In this document: piece by piece, positions 43,746-53,947 of the stretch
How the letters are laid out: every line of letters begins with the position of its first letter
Position numbering within the stretch: position 1 is the first letter of the stretch
From: Methylotenera sp.
Lineage (GTDB): Bacteria > Pseudomonadota > Gammaproteobacteria > Burkholderiales > Methylophilaceae
Direction of reading: 5' to 3'
NCBI RefSeq assembly: GCF_029945705.1
Contig: NZ_JAQSDC010000036.1
Span: 62,001 to 126,000 of the forward strand
Length of the DNA: 64,000 nucleotides
Made by a program: the position numbers and the translations under genes
The notes under the pieces: generated by a model
Seen by the model: the letters and a program-made list of their open reading frames with translations, nothing else
Database searches by the model: none
What the model was told of the DNA's origin: nothing

Positions 43746-46463
43746 CTATGAATGCTTACTGTGAAGTGTGACCAAGCGTTTAAGCTCAGGTACGCAAGAG
43801 CCGCACTCTGTACCGCATTTCAGTTTATTTTGTAGAGTAATTAAATCTGCACCCAGTTGGATAGTTTCGATAATATCGTTTTCTGCGACATCTAAACAAT
43901 TGCAGATAATCTTGCCGCGGCTGCGTTGTCCTGCTGGTGGAGTGCTGAGTGGCGCTAGCGCCCAGCGACGAAGTTCTGCGGTGAACTCACCAGCAGTCAT
44001 CACCTCTTTCAACCAATCGGTAGCTAGCGTTTCACCTACTAAACGCACGCCTGTGACTTCTGGCTTACCGCTATCACTATTGACTAAAATACGTTTACTG
44101 ATGCCACGTTTTGCATCTTGATAGTTGAGTAATGGCATATCATCTGTCATCGCTAGTATTTGGTCAATTTGTGCTATCAATGCATTATCTGGCGCTTGTG
44201 TGTGGGCTGCACGTAAAATCAGCATGCCAACATGACGTTCAGTTTTGCGGCCAAATAAGCCACAAGTAGCGTAATCAAAATGTACTAATAAACCACGTAC
44301 TTTTTCTAACATCTCTAAGTTTTGAATGGTGCGCATCACAGTCATTCGCCATGGTAACTCTAGCTTTTCAATTTTGATGGCCGTGTGCTTCAGCTCTGGC
44401 TGTTTTGAGGTTTTATCAAAAGTCGGCGGCATTAAAGCATTCACGCCCAAGCCGTGCATAAACTGACTGCCCCAATGCATCGCTATAAAAGTTTGTGACG
44501 CTTGCACTTCATCAGACAACTGCGCAGCCAACACTAAACTGCCACGCTTATTGCTGACTTTGACGATGTCGCCATTTTTGATTGAGCGGCGCATCATGTC
44601 ATCTGCGCTCATCTGAATTACTGGCTCTTCGGCATGGTTAAATAATTGTGCCACTGTACCCGTGCGGCTCATACCGTGCCATTGGTCACGCAAACGGCCT
44701 GTGAGTAAATGCAGCGGATTGCGCGCATCTGTTTTATCTGCGGTGCCTTTGTAGATAGTATTCATAAATTGCGCTTTACCGTCTGGTTTCTGAAACACGC
44801 CATCGGTGTATAAACGTGCTGCGCCAGTTGTATCACCCGTTTTAAACGGCCATTGTTGTGGGCCTTGCTCGTTAAGCAAACTGTAGCTTAAACCAGTAAT
44901 ATCCAAATCTCGACCACGTGTGGTTTCACGGTGTTCGTTAAAGATTTCTTCTGTCGTTGTATATGGAAATAAGTTGGAGTTTTTAGCTAAACGCTTTTCT
45001 AAACGTTGCGCAAAATCTACGATAATCGCCCAATCATGGCGCGCTTCAGCAGGCGTTGAAACAGCCGGATTCACGCGGGTAATACGTCGTTCAGTGTTGG
45101 TGACTGAGCCTTCTTTTTCACCCCATGTGCTGGCAGGCAGTAATACATCTGCATATTGGTTGGTGTCGATGTTGTTGTAAGCATCTTGCACCACCACCAA
45201 CTCAGCATTTTGTAAGGCTGCAATCACGTTATTCACATCTGGCATAGAGTGCGCTGGATTAGTACAGGCAATCCAGATGGCTTTAATGCTGCCCTCTTTC
45301 ACAGCATCAAACATCTCGACTGCCGTTTTACCTGGTGTTGCAGGTACGCTATCTACACCCCAGAGTGTAGCAACTTCTGCGCGGTGTTCTGGGTTAGCTA
45401 AATCGCGATGCGCAGATAATAAATTCGCCATGCCGCCGACTTCACGGCCGCCCATAGCATTTGGCTGACCTGTCAGTGAAAACGGTCCAGCGCCTAATTT
45501 ACCGATTTGCCCAGTGGCTAAATGCAAGTTAATTAAGGCGGCGTTTTTATCTGTCCCGTGGATGCTTTGATTCAAGCCCATACAGTACATAGAAAGGCTT
45601 GGACCTTTGCCAAACCACTTTGCCGCCGTGATAATGTCAGCTTCTTTAATGCCGCAAATATCTGCCACCATTTTTGGCGTGTATTCACGCACGGTATCTT
45701 TTAACGCATCAAAACCGTTGGTGTGCGCTTGGATATAAGCCATATCCAGCAAGCCTTCCCATAGCAATACATGCAGCATGCCGTTATACAAGGCAACGTC
45801 TGTGCCTGGCAAAATGGCGAGATGTAAATCTGCCGCTTGCGCAGTATCGGTGCGACGCGGATCGACCACGACAATTTTTAGATTTGGATTATTTTTCTTA
45901 GCATCTTCAATGCGGCGGAAAATAATAGGGTGCGCAAACGCGGTATTTGAACCCGTGATAAATAAGCACTCGGCAGAGTCAATATCTTCGTAACAAGCTG
46001 GTGGGGCATCCGAACCCAGCGTAGCTTTGTAGCCCGTTACTGCAGAACTCATGCAAAGGCGTGAATTCGTATCGACGTTATTGGTACCAATCAAACCCTT
46101 AGCGAGCTTGTTGAACACATAATAATCTTCAGTTAACAACTGGCCTGATATATAAAAAGCCACGGAGTCTGGGCCGTGCTTCTCTATAGTTTGCGCAAAT
46201 TGTTCGGTTAAATAATCAAGCGACTCGTCCCAAGAAACACGTTTGCGCGTGGCTTCACGCGTTAAACGCATTTCAGGGTACAGCAAGCGGTTATCAAGCT
46301 TGGCAGTAAGATGGAGCGTAGAACCTTTAGTACATAAACGCCCAAAGTTGGCAGGGTGATCAGGGTCACCTTTAATGCCAATAATCTTGTCATTTTGGCT
46401 AGAGATAATGACACCGCAGCCAACGCCGCAGTAACAACAAGTTGATTTGGTTTCTTTAATCAC
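43746..46463 (-). CDS. nasA: Assimilatory nitrate reductase, molybdopterin catalytic subunit
   Basis: Reduces nitrate to nitrite in the cytoplasm with a Mo-bis-MGD cofactor. A 905-residue protein with an N-terminal [4Fe-4S] motif (CCYCGVGCGV and later GRLCTKG), molybdopterin-binding regions (DTNSRLCMSSAV, TGQIGKLGAGPFSLTGQPNAMGGRE) and a C-terminal BFD-like [2Fe-2S] domain (ICNCLDVAE, KCGTECGSCVPEL). That last domain marks the NasA form, which receives electrons through a partner flavoprotein or ferredoxin; no nasB-like partner is seen. The start is GTG 46463. Last gene of the nitrate locus. Confidence 0.95.
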   Translation of the reverse strand: MIKETKSTCCYCGVGCGVIISSQNDKIIGIKGDPDHPANFGRLCTKGSTLHLTAKLDNRLLYPEMRLTREATRKRVSWDESLDYLTEQFAQTIEKHGPDSVAFYISGQLLTEDYYVFNKLAKGLIGTNNVDTNSRLCMSSAVTGYKATLGSDAPPACYEDIDSAECLFITGSNTAFAHPIIFRRIEDAKKNNPNLKIVVVDPRRTDTAQAADLHLAILPGTDVALYNGMLHVLLWEGLLDMAYIQAHTNGFDALKDTVREYTPKMVADICGIKEADIITAAKWFGKGPSLSMYCMGLNQSIHGTDKNAALINLHLATGQIGKLGAGPFSLTGQPNAMGGREVGGMANLLSAHRDLANPEHRAEVATLWGVDSVPATPGKTAVEMFDAVKEGSIKAIWIACTNPAHSMPDVNNVIAALQNAELVVVQDAYNNIDTNQYADVLLPASTWGEKEGSVTNTERRITRVNPAVSTPAEARHDWAIIVDFAQRLEKRLAKNSNLFPYTTTEEIFNEHRETTRGRDLDITGLSYSLLNEQGPQQWPFKTGDTTGAARLYTDGVFQKPDGKAQFMNTIYKGTADKTDARNPLHLLTGRLRDQWHGMSRTGTVAQLFNHAEEPVIQMSADDMMRRSIKNGDIVKVSNKRGSLVLAAQLSDEVQASQTFIAMHWGSQFMHGLGVNALMPPTFDKTSKQPELKHTAIKIEKLELPWRMTVMRTIQNLEMLEKVRGLLVHFDYATCGLFGRKTERHVGMLILRAAHTQAPDNALIAQIDQILAMTDDMPLLNYQDAKRGISKRILVNSDSGKPEVTGVRLVGETLATDWLKEVMTAGEFTAELRRWALAPLSTPPAGQRSRGKIICNCLDVAENDIIETIQLGADLITLQNKLKCGTECGSCVPELKRLVTLHSKHS

Positions 46464-46513
46464 TTTTAGCTGAACTTTAGTTTGGTTCTTTTAGAATTTG
46501 GTACTTGATTAGA

Positions 46514-46843
46514 CTAGCTTTTTAATTTTAGGTACACGACGCCATCTTCAACTTTGGTTTTAAAACAGGCGGTTTCACCCACATCTGGCTCATCTGCTTT
46601 GCCGTCAACTAAACTGATTTTCCAGCTATGCAGTGGACAAGCAATTTTATCGCCATAAACGATACCTTCTGACAACGGCCCGCCTTTGTGTGGGCAACTG
46701 TTATTTACGGCCAATATGCGGTCATCTTCTAAACGGAATACACCAATGTCGATGCTGACATTGTCTTTATTGGTGGTGCGCACGACGCGTGCGCCTAATT
46801 TTGGAATATCTTCAAATGGTGCTACTTTTACCCAGTTACTCAT
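46514..46843 (-). CDS. nirD: Nitrite reductase (NADH) small subunit
   Basis: A 109-residue Rieske-type protein with both cluster motifs (CPHKGG and CPLHSW), the partner of NirB in assimilatory reduction of nitrite to ammonium. It is separated from nirB by the transporter and kinase genes, an unusual order. It is 23 bp after the kinase gene and 50 bp before nasA. AGG lies upstream of ATG 46843. Confidence 0.95.
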   Translation of the reverse strand: MSNWVKVAPFEDIPKLGARVVRTTNKDNVSIDIGVFRLEDDRILAVNNSCPHKGGPLSEGIVYGDKIACPLHSWKISLVDGKADEPDVGETACFKTKVEDGVVYLKLKS

Positions 46844-46866
46844 GATTTTTTAACCTTAATTCAAGC

Positions 46867-48561
46867 TTACGAAACAACTAATAAATAAATTAACAATAAA
46901 TTTACAACAAATGAAAGAATAGCAATCCACTGCCATTTAACTAATCTAGCACGTGCGATTAGTGGGGTACGTGCTGGCGCTAAAATCGGCTTTAACTCAC
47001 CATGTTCAAGCGCTAATAACATTTCTTCTGCTGTTTCAAAGCGCACTTTTAAATCACGCGCGATGGCTTTAAGAATAATATTTTCTAACCAATACGGTAT
47101 ATCTGGCCTATATCTTGTCGGTGAAATGGGCTCACCAAATTTTGGGCGTTGAAATGGCTCAATTTCCCCATGCGGATACTTACGTGTGAGCAAGTAATAG
47201 AGTGTGACCCCTGCTGCGTAAATATCACTTTGTACTGTGGCTGGCGTGCCATCAAACAACTCTGGCGCCATAAAGCTTGGCGTGCCAGGATTCTGTGTCA
47301 TTTCCGTGGCAACAATCATGCTACTTAAGGCTACACCTAAATCCAAAATACGCAATCGTTGATCTGTCGCTTGGTGAATGTTATCTGGCTTAATATCTCT
47401 ATGTACGATATTGAGCCGATGCAATGCCGCTATACCGCGTAACAAATCAAGCCCGACTTTAGCCACGCCTGCTACCGTGAAGTGATGCCCGCTATCTAAG
47501 CGCTGCTGAAGCGTTGAACCTTCATGCCAACTCATCACATAATAAAGTTTGCTACGTTTCTCTGCGGCCACCGGAAATACTTGCGGCACGTATTGAGAAA
47601 CGACACGCTTTGCCAGCCACTCCTCGTTCAACAAACCATTGCAGCTATCTACATCATTGGCTAATAGCGGCTGCAAGGTTTTTAATACAAAAAGCTGTCG
47701 ACTATTAAGGTGGCGTACTTTGTATAGCAAACTTGCACGAGATTCATATAAAACCTCGACCACCTCAAAATCATCAATGGTTTCGCCTACCTGCAATTTA
47801 TTTGGCACAACCAGATGCTTACCATCCGCTAACAACTCTGAAAGAGTCTCTTCGCCAAGTTGCGTAATTCTAGCGGCAACCGCTGTGCTGTTATCGGTAC
47901 TGCCTTTTTCAATCGCTAACTTAGTCAGTTCGTCGCAAATCATTTGCGGGCTGTCATAAAGCGCCATCGTTTTATGAATATTTTGCTCGCCTAATACATC
48001 CCAAACACCATCACTCATCAAAGCAAATACGTCACCAACTTGAAGCGTGCCATCGGCATAATCCACTTCTAAATGCCTATCTAATCCAACCGCACGCTTT
48101 AAAACGTGGCGCATCTCAGGTCTATCCCATACATGGTCGGTAGTGAGCTGTTTTAGCTTGCCATCTCGAAGCAAATAAATACGCGTATCACCTACGTGTG
48201 CCGAATAATAATGCTGCCCACGCAATACCAATAATGAAAGCGTGGTCGCCATACCCACCATATCGCGGTTTGCATTTGCTTGCGCAATTAACCAACGATT
48301 AGCCGCTGTCAGCACTTTATCTAGTGCCACTAGCGGTTCCCAAGTATCTGGCGTGGCATAGTAATCTGACGTCACCGTGCGCATGGTCATTTCAGAGGCT
48401 TCACCGCCACCTGCATTACCGCTAACGCCATCCGCCACCGCTAACATTGCGCCTTTAATGCTAAGTTGCGCACTTGCTGGAGTAACCACACCCACGTAAT
48501 CTTCATTACGTGTGCGCGGACCCGTTAGGCTGGATTGGCCTATTTCGAATTTTAATGACAT
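46867..48561 (-). CDS. Fused PP2C phosphatase / Ser-Thr kinase, membrane anchored
   Basis: A 564-residue protein with two opposite signalling activities. Residues about 1-240 are a PP2C phosphatase with metal-binding aspartates (VADGVSGNAGGGE; LMSDGVWDVLG). Residues about 260-520 are a eukaryotic-like kinase with the ATP lysine in LFVLKTLQP, HRDIKPDNI, DLG in place of DFG (ILDLGVALS), and the activation end MAPELFDG. A C-terminal helix (WIAILSFVVNLLLIYLLVV) anchors it in the inner membrane. It lies inside the nitrate operon between the transporter and nirD, so it probably tunes nitrate uptake or reduction (inference). Confidence 0.93.
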   Translation of the reverse strand: MSLKFEIGQSSLTGPRTRNEDYVGVVTPASAQLSIKGAMLAVADGVSGNAGGGEASEMTMRTVTSDYYATPDTWEPLVALDKVLTAANRWLIAQANANRDMVGMATTLSLLVLRGQHYYSAHVGDTRIYLLRDGKLKQLTTDHVWDRPEMRHVLKRAVGLDRHLEVDYADGTLQVGDVFALMSDGVWDVLGEQNIHKTMALYDSPQMICDELTKLAIEKGSTDNSTAVAARITQLGEETLSELLADGKHLVVPNKLQVGETIDDFEVVEVLYESRASLLYKVRHLNSRQLFVLKTLQPLLANDVDSCNGLLNEEWLAKRVVSQYVPQVFPVAAEKRSKLYYVMSWHEGSTLQQRLDSGHHFTVAGVAKVGLDLLRGIAALHRLNIVHRDIKPDNIHQATDQRLRILDLGVALSSMIVATEMTQNPGTPSFMAPELFDGTPATVQSDIYAAGVTLYYLLTRKYPHGEIEPFQRPKFGEPISPTRYRPDIPYWLENIILKAIARDLKVRFETAEEMLLALEHGELKPILAPARTPLIARARLVKWQWIAILSFVVNLLLIYLLVVS

Positions 48562-48593
48562 GGGGTAATTTTACAGCGCTGTAACCACTAAGT

Positions 48594-49799
48594 TTAAACT
48601 TTAGCGGTAGTGACACTGCCCCAAGTCGTTCTCCATCTAGTTTTCACGCCAGCTAAACCGATCATGGCTAACACAGCTAAGCCTGCAAATATCAACAAAC
48701 CAATTTGGTAATTGCCATGCGTTTGTTTAAAGTAACCTAAACTTGCCGCAAGGTAGAAACCACCTACACCGCCAGCCATACCCACCAAGCCAGTCATCAC
48801 GCCGATTTCTTTGCGGAAGCGTTGTGGTACCAATTGGAATACGGCGCCATTACCCATGCCTAAAATCGCCATGACAGGAATAATAATCGCAAGTGCTAGT
48901 TGATAAGTTGGTTGACCAAAACTCATGATGACTAGCAATACGGCAGCAATGCTATACATAGCTAATAAGGTGCGAACGCCACCGATACGATCAGCCACCA
49001 TGCCGCCAATTGGGCGAACTAGCGAGCCAGCAAACACACAGGCAGCTGTACAGTAACCTGCTTTAACAGCACCTAAGCTATAAAGATCATTAAAGTAAAT
49101 AGTGAGTGATGAAGCTAAACCCACAAAGCCGCCAAAAGTCACACTGTAGAAGAACATAAACCACCAAGCGTCTTTGTCTTTCAGAATAGCCACGTATTGG
49201 CTTAGTGACTTAGCTGGCGGTGCATCTGGGCTGTCTTTTGCAAAAACGAGGTAAACAAACATCGCAATGCCTAGCGGAATTAAAGCTAAGCCAAATACAT
49301 TATTCCAGCCATAAGCCACCGCTAGTGTTGGTGCAAATAATGCAGCAAACACCGTGCCTGAGTTACCTGCACCAGCAATACCTAGTGCAGTACCTTGATG
49401 CTCTGGCGGATACCAGCGGCTTGCCAGCGGCAAAGCAACGGCAAACGCAGCACCAGCAAAACCCAAACCAATGCCCAGCATTAAAGCTTGCTGAAAGTTT
49501 TGTATGCCGTGCAGCCAAGCCACGAGCAAACTCAATATCACAATAATTTGACCAATTAGACCTGCCATTTTTGGTTTGATTTGATCAACCAACACGCCCA
49601 TCACAATACGCAAGAGTGCGCCAGCCAATACTGGGGTTGCCACCATCAAGCCTTTTTGTGCAGGTGATAAATGTAAATCAGCAGCGATTTGTACCGCTAA
49701 TGGCCCGAGCAGTACCCACACCATAAAGCTTAAATCAAAGTATAGAAACGCTGAGAACAACGTTGGTTTATGTCCTACTTGCCAAAAACTTTTTTGCAT
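48594..49799 (-). CDS. MFS nitrate/nitrite transporter (NarK/NrtP type)
   Basis: A 401-residue carrier with twelve membrane helices. The nitrate signature region GNGAVFQLVPQRF and the first one (GIAGAGNSGTVFAALFAP) are both present, with basic residues for anion binding. It belongs to the short NarK1/NrtP group. GGAAG precedes ATG 49799. It coexists in the same locus with an ABC nitrate importer, giving two uptake routes. Gap to nirB 48 bp. Confidence 0.93.
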   Translation of the reverse strand: MQKSFWQVGHKPTLFSAFLYFDLSFMVWVLLGPLAVQIAADLHLSPAQKGLMVATPVLAGALLRIVMGVLVDQIKPKMAGLIGQIIVILSLLVAWLHGIQNFQQALMLGIGLGFAGAAFAVALPLASRWYPPEHQGTALGIAGAGNSGTVFAALFAPTLAVAYGWNNVFGLALIPLGIAMFVYLVFAKDSPDAPPAKSLSQYVAILKDKDAWWFMFFYSVTFGGFVGLASSLTIYFNDLYSLGAVKAGYCTAACVFAGSLVRPIGGMVADRIGGVRTLLAMYSIAAVLLVIMSFGQPTYQLALAIIIPVMAILGMGNGAVFQLVPQRFRKEIGVMTGLVGMAGGVGGFYLAASLGYFKQTHGNYQIGLLIFAGLAVLAMIGLAGVKTRWRTTWGSVTTAKV

Positions 49800-49847
49800 A
49801 TAACTTCCTTATAGACTTTTAATTAAGTTGATTTAAATTAAGTAAAC

Positions 49848-52277
49848 TTAAACCTCAATAATTTCAAACTCTTTATGTTTATTACGATTATTCACACGCT
49901 CTGCCCAAGGATCTACCGAACCTTGTAAGCTATATAACAAGCGCTCATAAGCCGCTTTACGGCCTTCAGCATCCTCTAGCATACGTTGCTTAACGTATTC
50001 CAAACCTACGCGCTCTAGCCAGTGCACGGTACGATCCAAATAGCGGGCTTCTTCACGGTAAACCTGAATGAAAGCACCTGAATATTCCAGTACTTCATCA
50101 GAGGTTTTTACTTTGCATAAAAACTGTGCTGCTTCAGTTTTAATCCCACCGTTACCACCTACATAAATTTCCCAGCCTGAATCTACCGCGATAATGCCAA
50201 CGTCTTTAATACCAGATTCTGCACAGTTGCGTGGGCAACCTGAAACAGCGAATTTAACTTTATGTGGTGCCCACATATGGTCAAAGGCTTTTTCAATATC
50301 AATCCCCATTTGGGTGGAATTTTGCGTACCGAAACGGCAGAACTCGCTACCCACACAGGTTTTAACCGTACGAATGCTTTTGCCGTAAGCGTAGCCAGAA
50401 GGCATGTCTAAATCTGCCCACATATCGACCAAGTCTTCTTTTTTCACGCCCAGCAAGTCAATTCGCTGACCGCCTGTGACTTTCACCATAGGCACCGCAT
50501 ATTTATCTGCAACATCTGCGATTTTGCGTAATTGGTCTGGCGTAGTGACGCCACCATACATGCGTGGAATCACTGAGTAAGTACCATCTTTTTGGATATT
50601 GGCGTGTACACGTTCGTTAATAAAACGTGATTGCGGGTCATCTTGTGCTTCATGTGGCCATGTAGAAAGCAGATAGTAATTCAGCGCAGGACGACAAGTA
50701 GCACAGCCGTTCGGCGTGCTCCAGCCCATGCCTCTCATAGCATCTGGAATATTTAAATATTTATGCGTACGGATTTCTGCTCGGACTTCTTCATGATTTC
50801 TATCGGTACAACCGCAAACCGCCTTGCTCGTTGACGGTGGCGCATAACCGCCACCTAAGGTTGAGGCTAAAATTTGCTCAACCAAGCCAACGCACGAACC
50901 GCAACTTGAACCTGCTTTTGTTTGCTTTTTCACATCATCAAGCGTGAATAAACCTTGGTCTTGAATCGCTTTAACGATGGTACCTTTGCACACGCCATTA
51001 CAGCCACATACTTCCATTTCATTGGTCATTAAGGATGCTTGGTTTTGACCTTGATGGCCTGTGTCACCAATTGCAGATGGGCCAAACAATAAATGATCAC
51101 GAATCTCATGAATAGGCTTGCCATCTCTAAGCATTTGAAAATACCACGAACCATCCGTGGTATCCCCATAAAGCACGCCACCAACGATTTTGTCGTTTTT
51201 GATGATGAGTTTTTTGTATACCCCACCAACTGCATCGTGCAAAACAATCTCTTCTGTTTCTTCGTCACCTGTGAAGTCGCCAGCACTGAATAAATCAATC
51301 CCTGTGACTTTTAATTTCGTAGAGGTCACAGAACCTTTGTATAAACCAATACCAAAATTGGCTAAATGTGTTGCGCAGACTTTTGCCATTTCAAACAACG
51401 GCGCCACTAAGCCATATGAAATACCACGGTGCGCAACGCATTCACCCACCGCATAGACGCGTGGATCGAAAGTTTGCATGGTGTCATTCACCACCACACC
51501 TTTGTCACAGTGGATACCAGCAGATTCAGCTAGTGCGAAATTAGGGCGAATACCTACAGCCAACACTAACAAATCAGCAGGTAATTCAAAACCTTCTTTA
51601 AAACGAACCGCTTTAACGCGACCGTTTTCATCACCAATAATCGTTTCTGTGTTGGTAGAGAGATGGAATTTAAGGCCTTTAGCTTCTAAAGATTTCTGCA
51701 GCATGATGCCCGCAGTTTTATCTAATTGCTTTTCTAACAACCATTCGTTTCTATGGATAACAGTCACATCCATACCTTGAATACTTAAGCCATTAGCCGC
51801 TTCTAAACCCAGCAAGCCGCCACCAACCACCACCGCGTGCTTATATTTTTTTGCAGCAGCAATCATATCGTTAGTGTCTTTAATATCACGATAGCCTAAA
51901 ACGCCTTCAAGATCGTTACCTGGAATAGGCGGCATAAATGGTTTTGAACCCGTGGCCAGTAGTAGTCGGTCATATTCCGCACTCGTGCCATCTTCAGCAT
52001 AAACCACACGGTTTTTACGATCAATTTTGTTGATGCGCGCATTGGTATGCAAGGTAATGTTGTGCTCGGCATACCATTCACGGGTATTTAGAATGATGTC
52101 GTCAATCGTCTGCTCATTCGCCAATACTGGCGATAGCATAATGCGGTTGTAGTTAGGATAAGGCTCATCACCAAACACGGTAATGTCGTAAATATCAGGC
52201 GCGATTTTAAGCAGTTCTTCTACAGTACGCATGCCTGCCATGCCGTTACCAACTACTACTAATTTCATTTTTTGCAT
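49848..52277 (-). CDS. nirB: Nitrite reductase (NADH) large subunit
   Basis: Reduces nitrite to ammonium with NADH. An 809-residue protein in the order: FAD/NAD domain (LVVVGNGMAGMRTVEELL; VVVGGGLLGLEAANGL), BFD-like [2Fe-2S] region (CGCNGVCKG, GSSCGSCVGLVEQ, with a second CGC-type segment), then the sulfite/nitrite reductase part with siroheme/[4Fe-4S] cysteines (CVGSEFCRFGTQNS and SGCPRNCAESG). All cofactor motifs are intact. A 247-bp gap separates it from the upstream porin, so it may have its own promoter. nirD is three genes downstream. Confidence 0.97.
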   Translation of the reverse strand: MQKMKLVVVGNGMAGMRTVEELLKIAPDIYDITVFGDEPYPNYNRIMLSPVLANEQTIDDIILNTREWYAEHNITLHTNARINKIDRKNRVVYAEDGTSAEYDRLLLATGSKPFMPPIPGNDLEGVLGYRDIKDTNDMIAAAKKYKHAVVVGGGLLGLEAANGLSIQGMDVTVIHRNEWLLEKQLDKTAGIMLQKSLEAKGLKFHLSTNTETIIGDENGRVKAVRFKEGFELPADLLVLAVGIRPNFALAESAGIHCDKGVVVNDTMQTFDPRVYAVGECVAHRGISYGLVAPLFEMAKVCATHLANFGIGLYKGSVTSTKLKVTGIDLFSAGDFTGDEETEEIVLHDAVGGVYKKLIIKNDKIVGGVLYGDTTDGSWYFQMLRDGKPIHEIRDHLLFGPSAIGDTGHQGQNQASLMTNEMEVCGCNGVCKGTIVKAIQDQGLFTLDDVKKQTKAGSSCGSCVGLVEQILASTLGGGYAPPSTSKAVCGCTDRNHEEVRAEIRTHKYLNIPDAMRGMGWSTPNGCATCRPALNYYLLSTWPHEAQDDPQSRFINERVHANIQKDGTYSVIPRMYGGVTTPDQLRKIADVADKYAVPMVKVTGGQRIDLLGVKKEDLVDMWADLDMPSGYAYGKSIRTVKTCVGSEFCRFGTQNSTQMGIDIEKAFDHMWAPHKVKFAVSGCPRNCAESGIKDVGIIAVDSGWEIYVGGNGGIKTEAAQFLCKVKTSDEVLEYSGAFIQVYREEARYLDRTVHWLERVGLEYVKQRMLEDAEGRKAAYERLLYSLQGSVDPWAERVNNRNKHKEFEIIEV

Positions 52278-52444
52278 AATTCAATCATCTTTTCAGTTAG
52301 ATTTTTTGGTGCATTAATTCAAAGTTATAGACCCAAAAAAGCAATATCTATACCAATAAACTAGTCAATTTAAATCATGTTTAAATACAGCTGCTTATGT
52401 TTATATACTCAATAAATTATCTTTGAATCCAGCCCAAAAATGTA

Positions 52445-52482
52445 CTTACGCACCAAAATGGGAATCCATCTTGGTGCGTAAG
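52445..52482 (-). terminator. Strong hairpin after the porin gene
   Basis: CTTACGCACCAA (52445-52456) and TTGGTGCGTAAG (52471-52482) pair exactly, with a further ATGG/CCAT inside. It lies about 40 nt after the porin stop and 170 nt before nirB. The following T-run is weak, so it may attenuate read-through into nirB or protect the 3' end of the porin mRNA. A second inverted repeat, ACTTAACG (52485-52492) and CGTTAAGT (52513-52520), lies next to it. Confidence 0.6.
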
Positions 52483-52524
52483 CAACTTAACGTCATTGTT
52501 TTTAAACCGATGCGTTAAGTCGTA

Positions 52525-53901
52525 TTAGAACGTATACATTGCAGTTAACCAAAGTTTATCAGTGTCACGAATGCGGCCAGCATTATATTGGTCACTTTCT
52601 GTAAACTTACCATATTCAAGCTTAGTCATAATGTTACTATTTACGTTATATGTGACAGCAGCATTCCATTCCTTACCGTACTTATCACCAGTACCCCCGC
52701 CTACTTTAGCGAAGTCCACATCAGAGTTAATTACATGATAATCAGCGAAGAATAAGAAATCATCTAAACGATAAGTTGCAGTAACAAACGTATCTTTAAT
52801 ACCTTGGCGTGGTGTCGCTAAAAACTTATCTACCCAGCCTTGAAACAAGTGGTTAGTACCAAATGGTGTTTGGAAGGCAAACTTACCATCATTGCTAGAG
52901 AGCGTTTCTTGGTCGATACGAATATTAAATGCATCAAAACCAACACCACCGCCTAGTTTCATATAGTGCGCATCAATGCGAGCGTCACCGCCTGAATAAT
53001 CCGTTTGTTTGGCATACTCAGCCGTGTAAGCCGCTCTAAAGTTTGGACTGAATGGATGAGTGCCATCCAAACGTAAACCTAATGTTTTATTAGATTGATT
53101 CGCGGTAGGATTACCTGCACCAAACCAAGCATTGCCGAAACCTAAATCATCAAACTTTGAAAAGTAACCATAGCCCGTTACACCCTCAGTCGCAGAAATG
53201 CTGTATTTTGCATTCAAAATATCTAAGGCTCCAGCAGTACGATATCTAGTATTGATTTGGTTTACAGATTCAAAGTGTGCTGCATATACACTAGTATCAG
53301 GAATAGATTTATTAGTAACTGAAATACCATCAAATACTTGCATCACTTGTCTAAAACCAATGTCACCAATAAAGCGTACATTGTCTAAATTAGTTTGTTG
53401 ACGACCTAAACGAAACTTGGTGTTTTTAATGCCAGTCCAGTCAATATAAGCTTGATTGATGTTGGTTTGGTCAGGATCAACTACTTTTGCATAGCCCGAT
53501 GTGTCAGGCTGATTTGATGCACCATTGATTGGCGTGAAGCTTGTTCCATCATTGTAGTTATCATTTAACTTAGTCACGTTAATGATTTGTGCGGCAAAGC
53601 TAAAGTTGTGAAACGGCGAAGTTTGCCAGCCAATTAAACTACGCAAAGTAAAAGCATTTGCATCTTCTAATGGTTTAGTAGCAAATGGCGTGCCAGCAGG
53701 GCCATTGCCGTCTTGCTGCACATTTTCATAACGCAATCTGAAGCTGGTCATTGGCTTACCTTCCTTGACTGAATCCAAGAACGTGTATTCTGGCTCGGCA
53801 GTTGCGACCTCTTCAGCATAAGCATTTTGCGCCATACTTGTAAGCGCTAAAGTTGTACAAGCCATGATTAAATTAAGTTTAAATGTAGAATTGATTTTCA
53901 T
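52525..53901 (-). CDS. Outer membrane porin of the alginate-export type
   Basis: A 458-residue protein with a signal peptide (LNLIMACTTLALTSMAQNAYA) and a beta-barrel of about eighteen strands ending in LWLTAMYTF. FRLRYENVQQDG and FRLGRQQTNLDNVRF are typical of the Alginate_exp family. ATG 53901 is preferred because AAAGGG precedes it and the signal peptide starts there. It is placed between the ABC importer and nirB, so it is probably an outer membrane route for nitrate or nitrite (inference). Confidence 0.85.
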   Translation of the reverse strand: MKINSTFKLNLIMACTTLALTSMAQNAYAEEVATAEPEYTFLDSVKEGKPMTSFRLRYENVQQDGNGPAGTPFATKPLEDANAFTLRSLIGWQTSPFHNFSFAAQIINVTKLNDNYNDGTSFTPINGASNQPDTSGYAKVVDPDQTNINQAYIDWTGIKNTKFRLGRQQTNLDNVRFIGDIGFRQVMQVFDGISVTNKSIPDTSVYAAHFESVNQINTRYRTAGALDILNAKYSISATEGVTGYGYFSKFDDLGFGNAWFGAGNPTANQSNKTLGLRLDGTHPFSPNFRAAYTAEYAKQTDYSGGDARIDAHYMKLGGGVGFDAFNIRIDQETLSSNDGKFAFQTPFGTNHLFQGWVDKFLATPRQGIKDTFVTATYRLDDFLFFADYHVINSDVDFAKVGGGTGDKYGKEWNAAVTYNVNSNIMTKLEYGKFTESDQYNAGRIRDTDKLWLTAMYTF

Positions 53902-53947
53902 GTTATTCCCTTTAGTAATATATTGATTTTGTATATTTATTATGTGG

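Noticed and set aside
51029-51298. Open frame of 89 codons overlapping nirB on the same strand
   Set aside because: It is a different frame within a conserved nirB region, with no protein-like composition.
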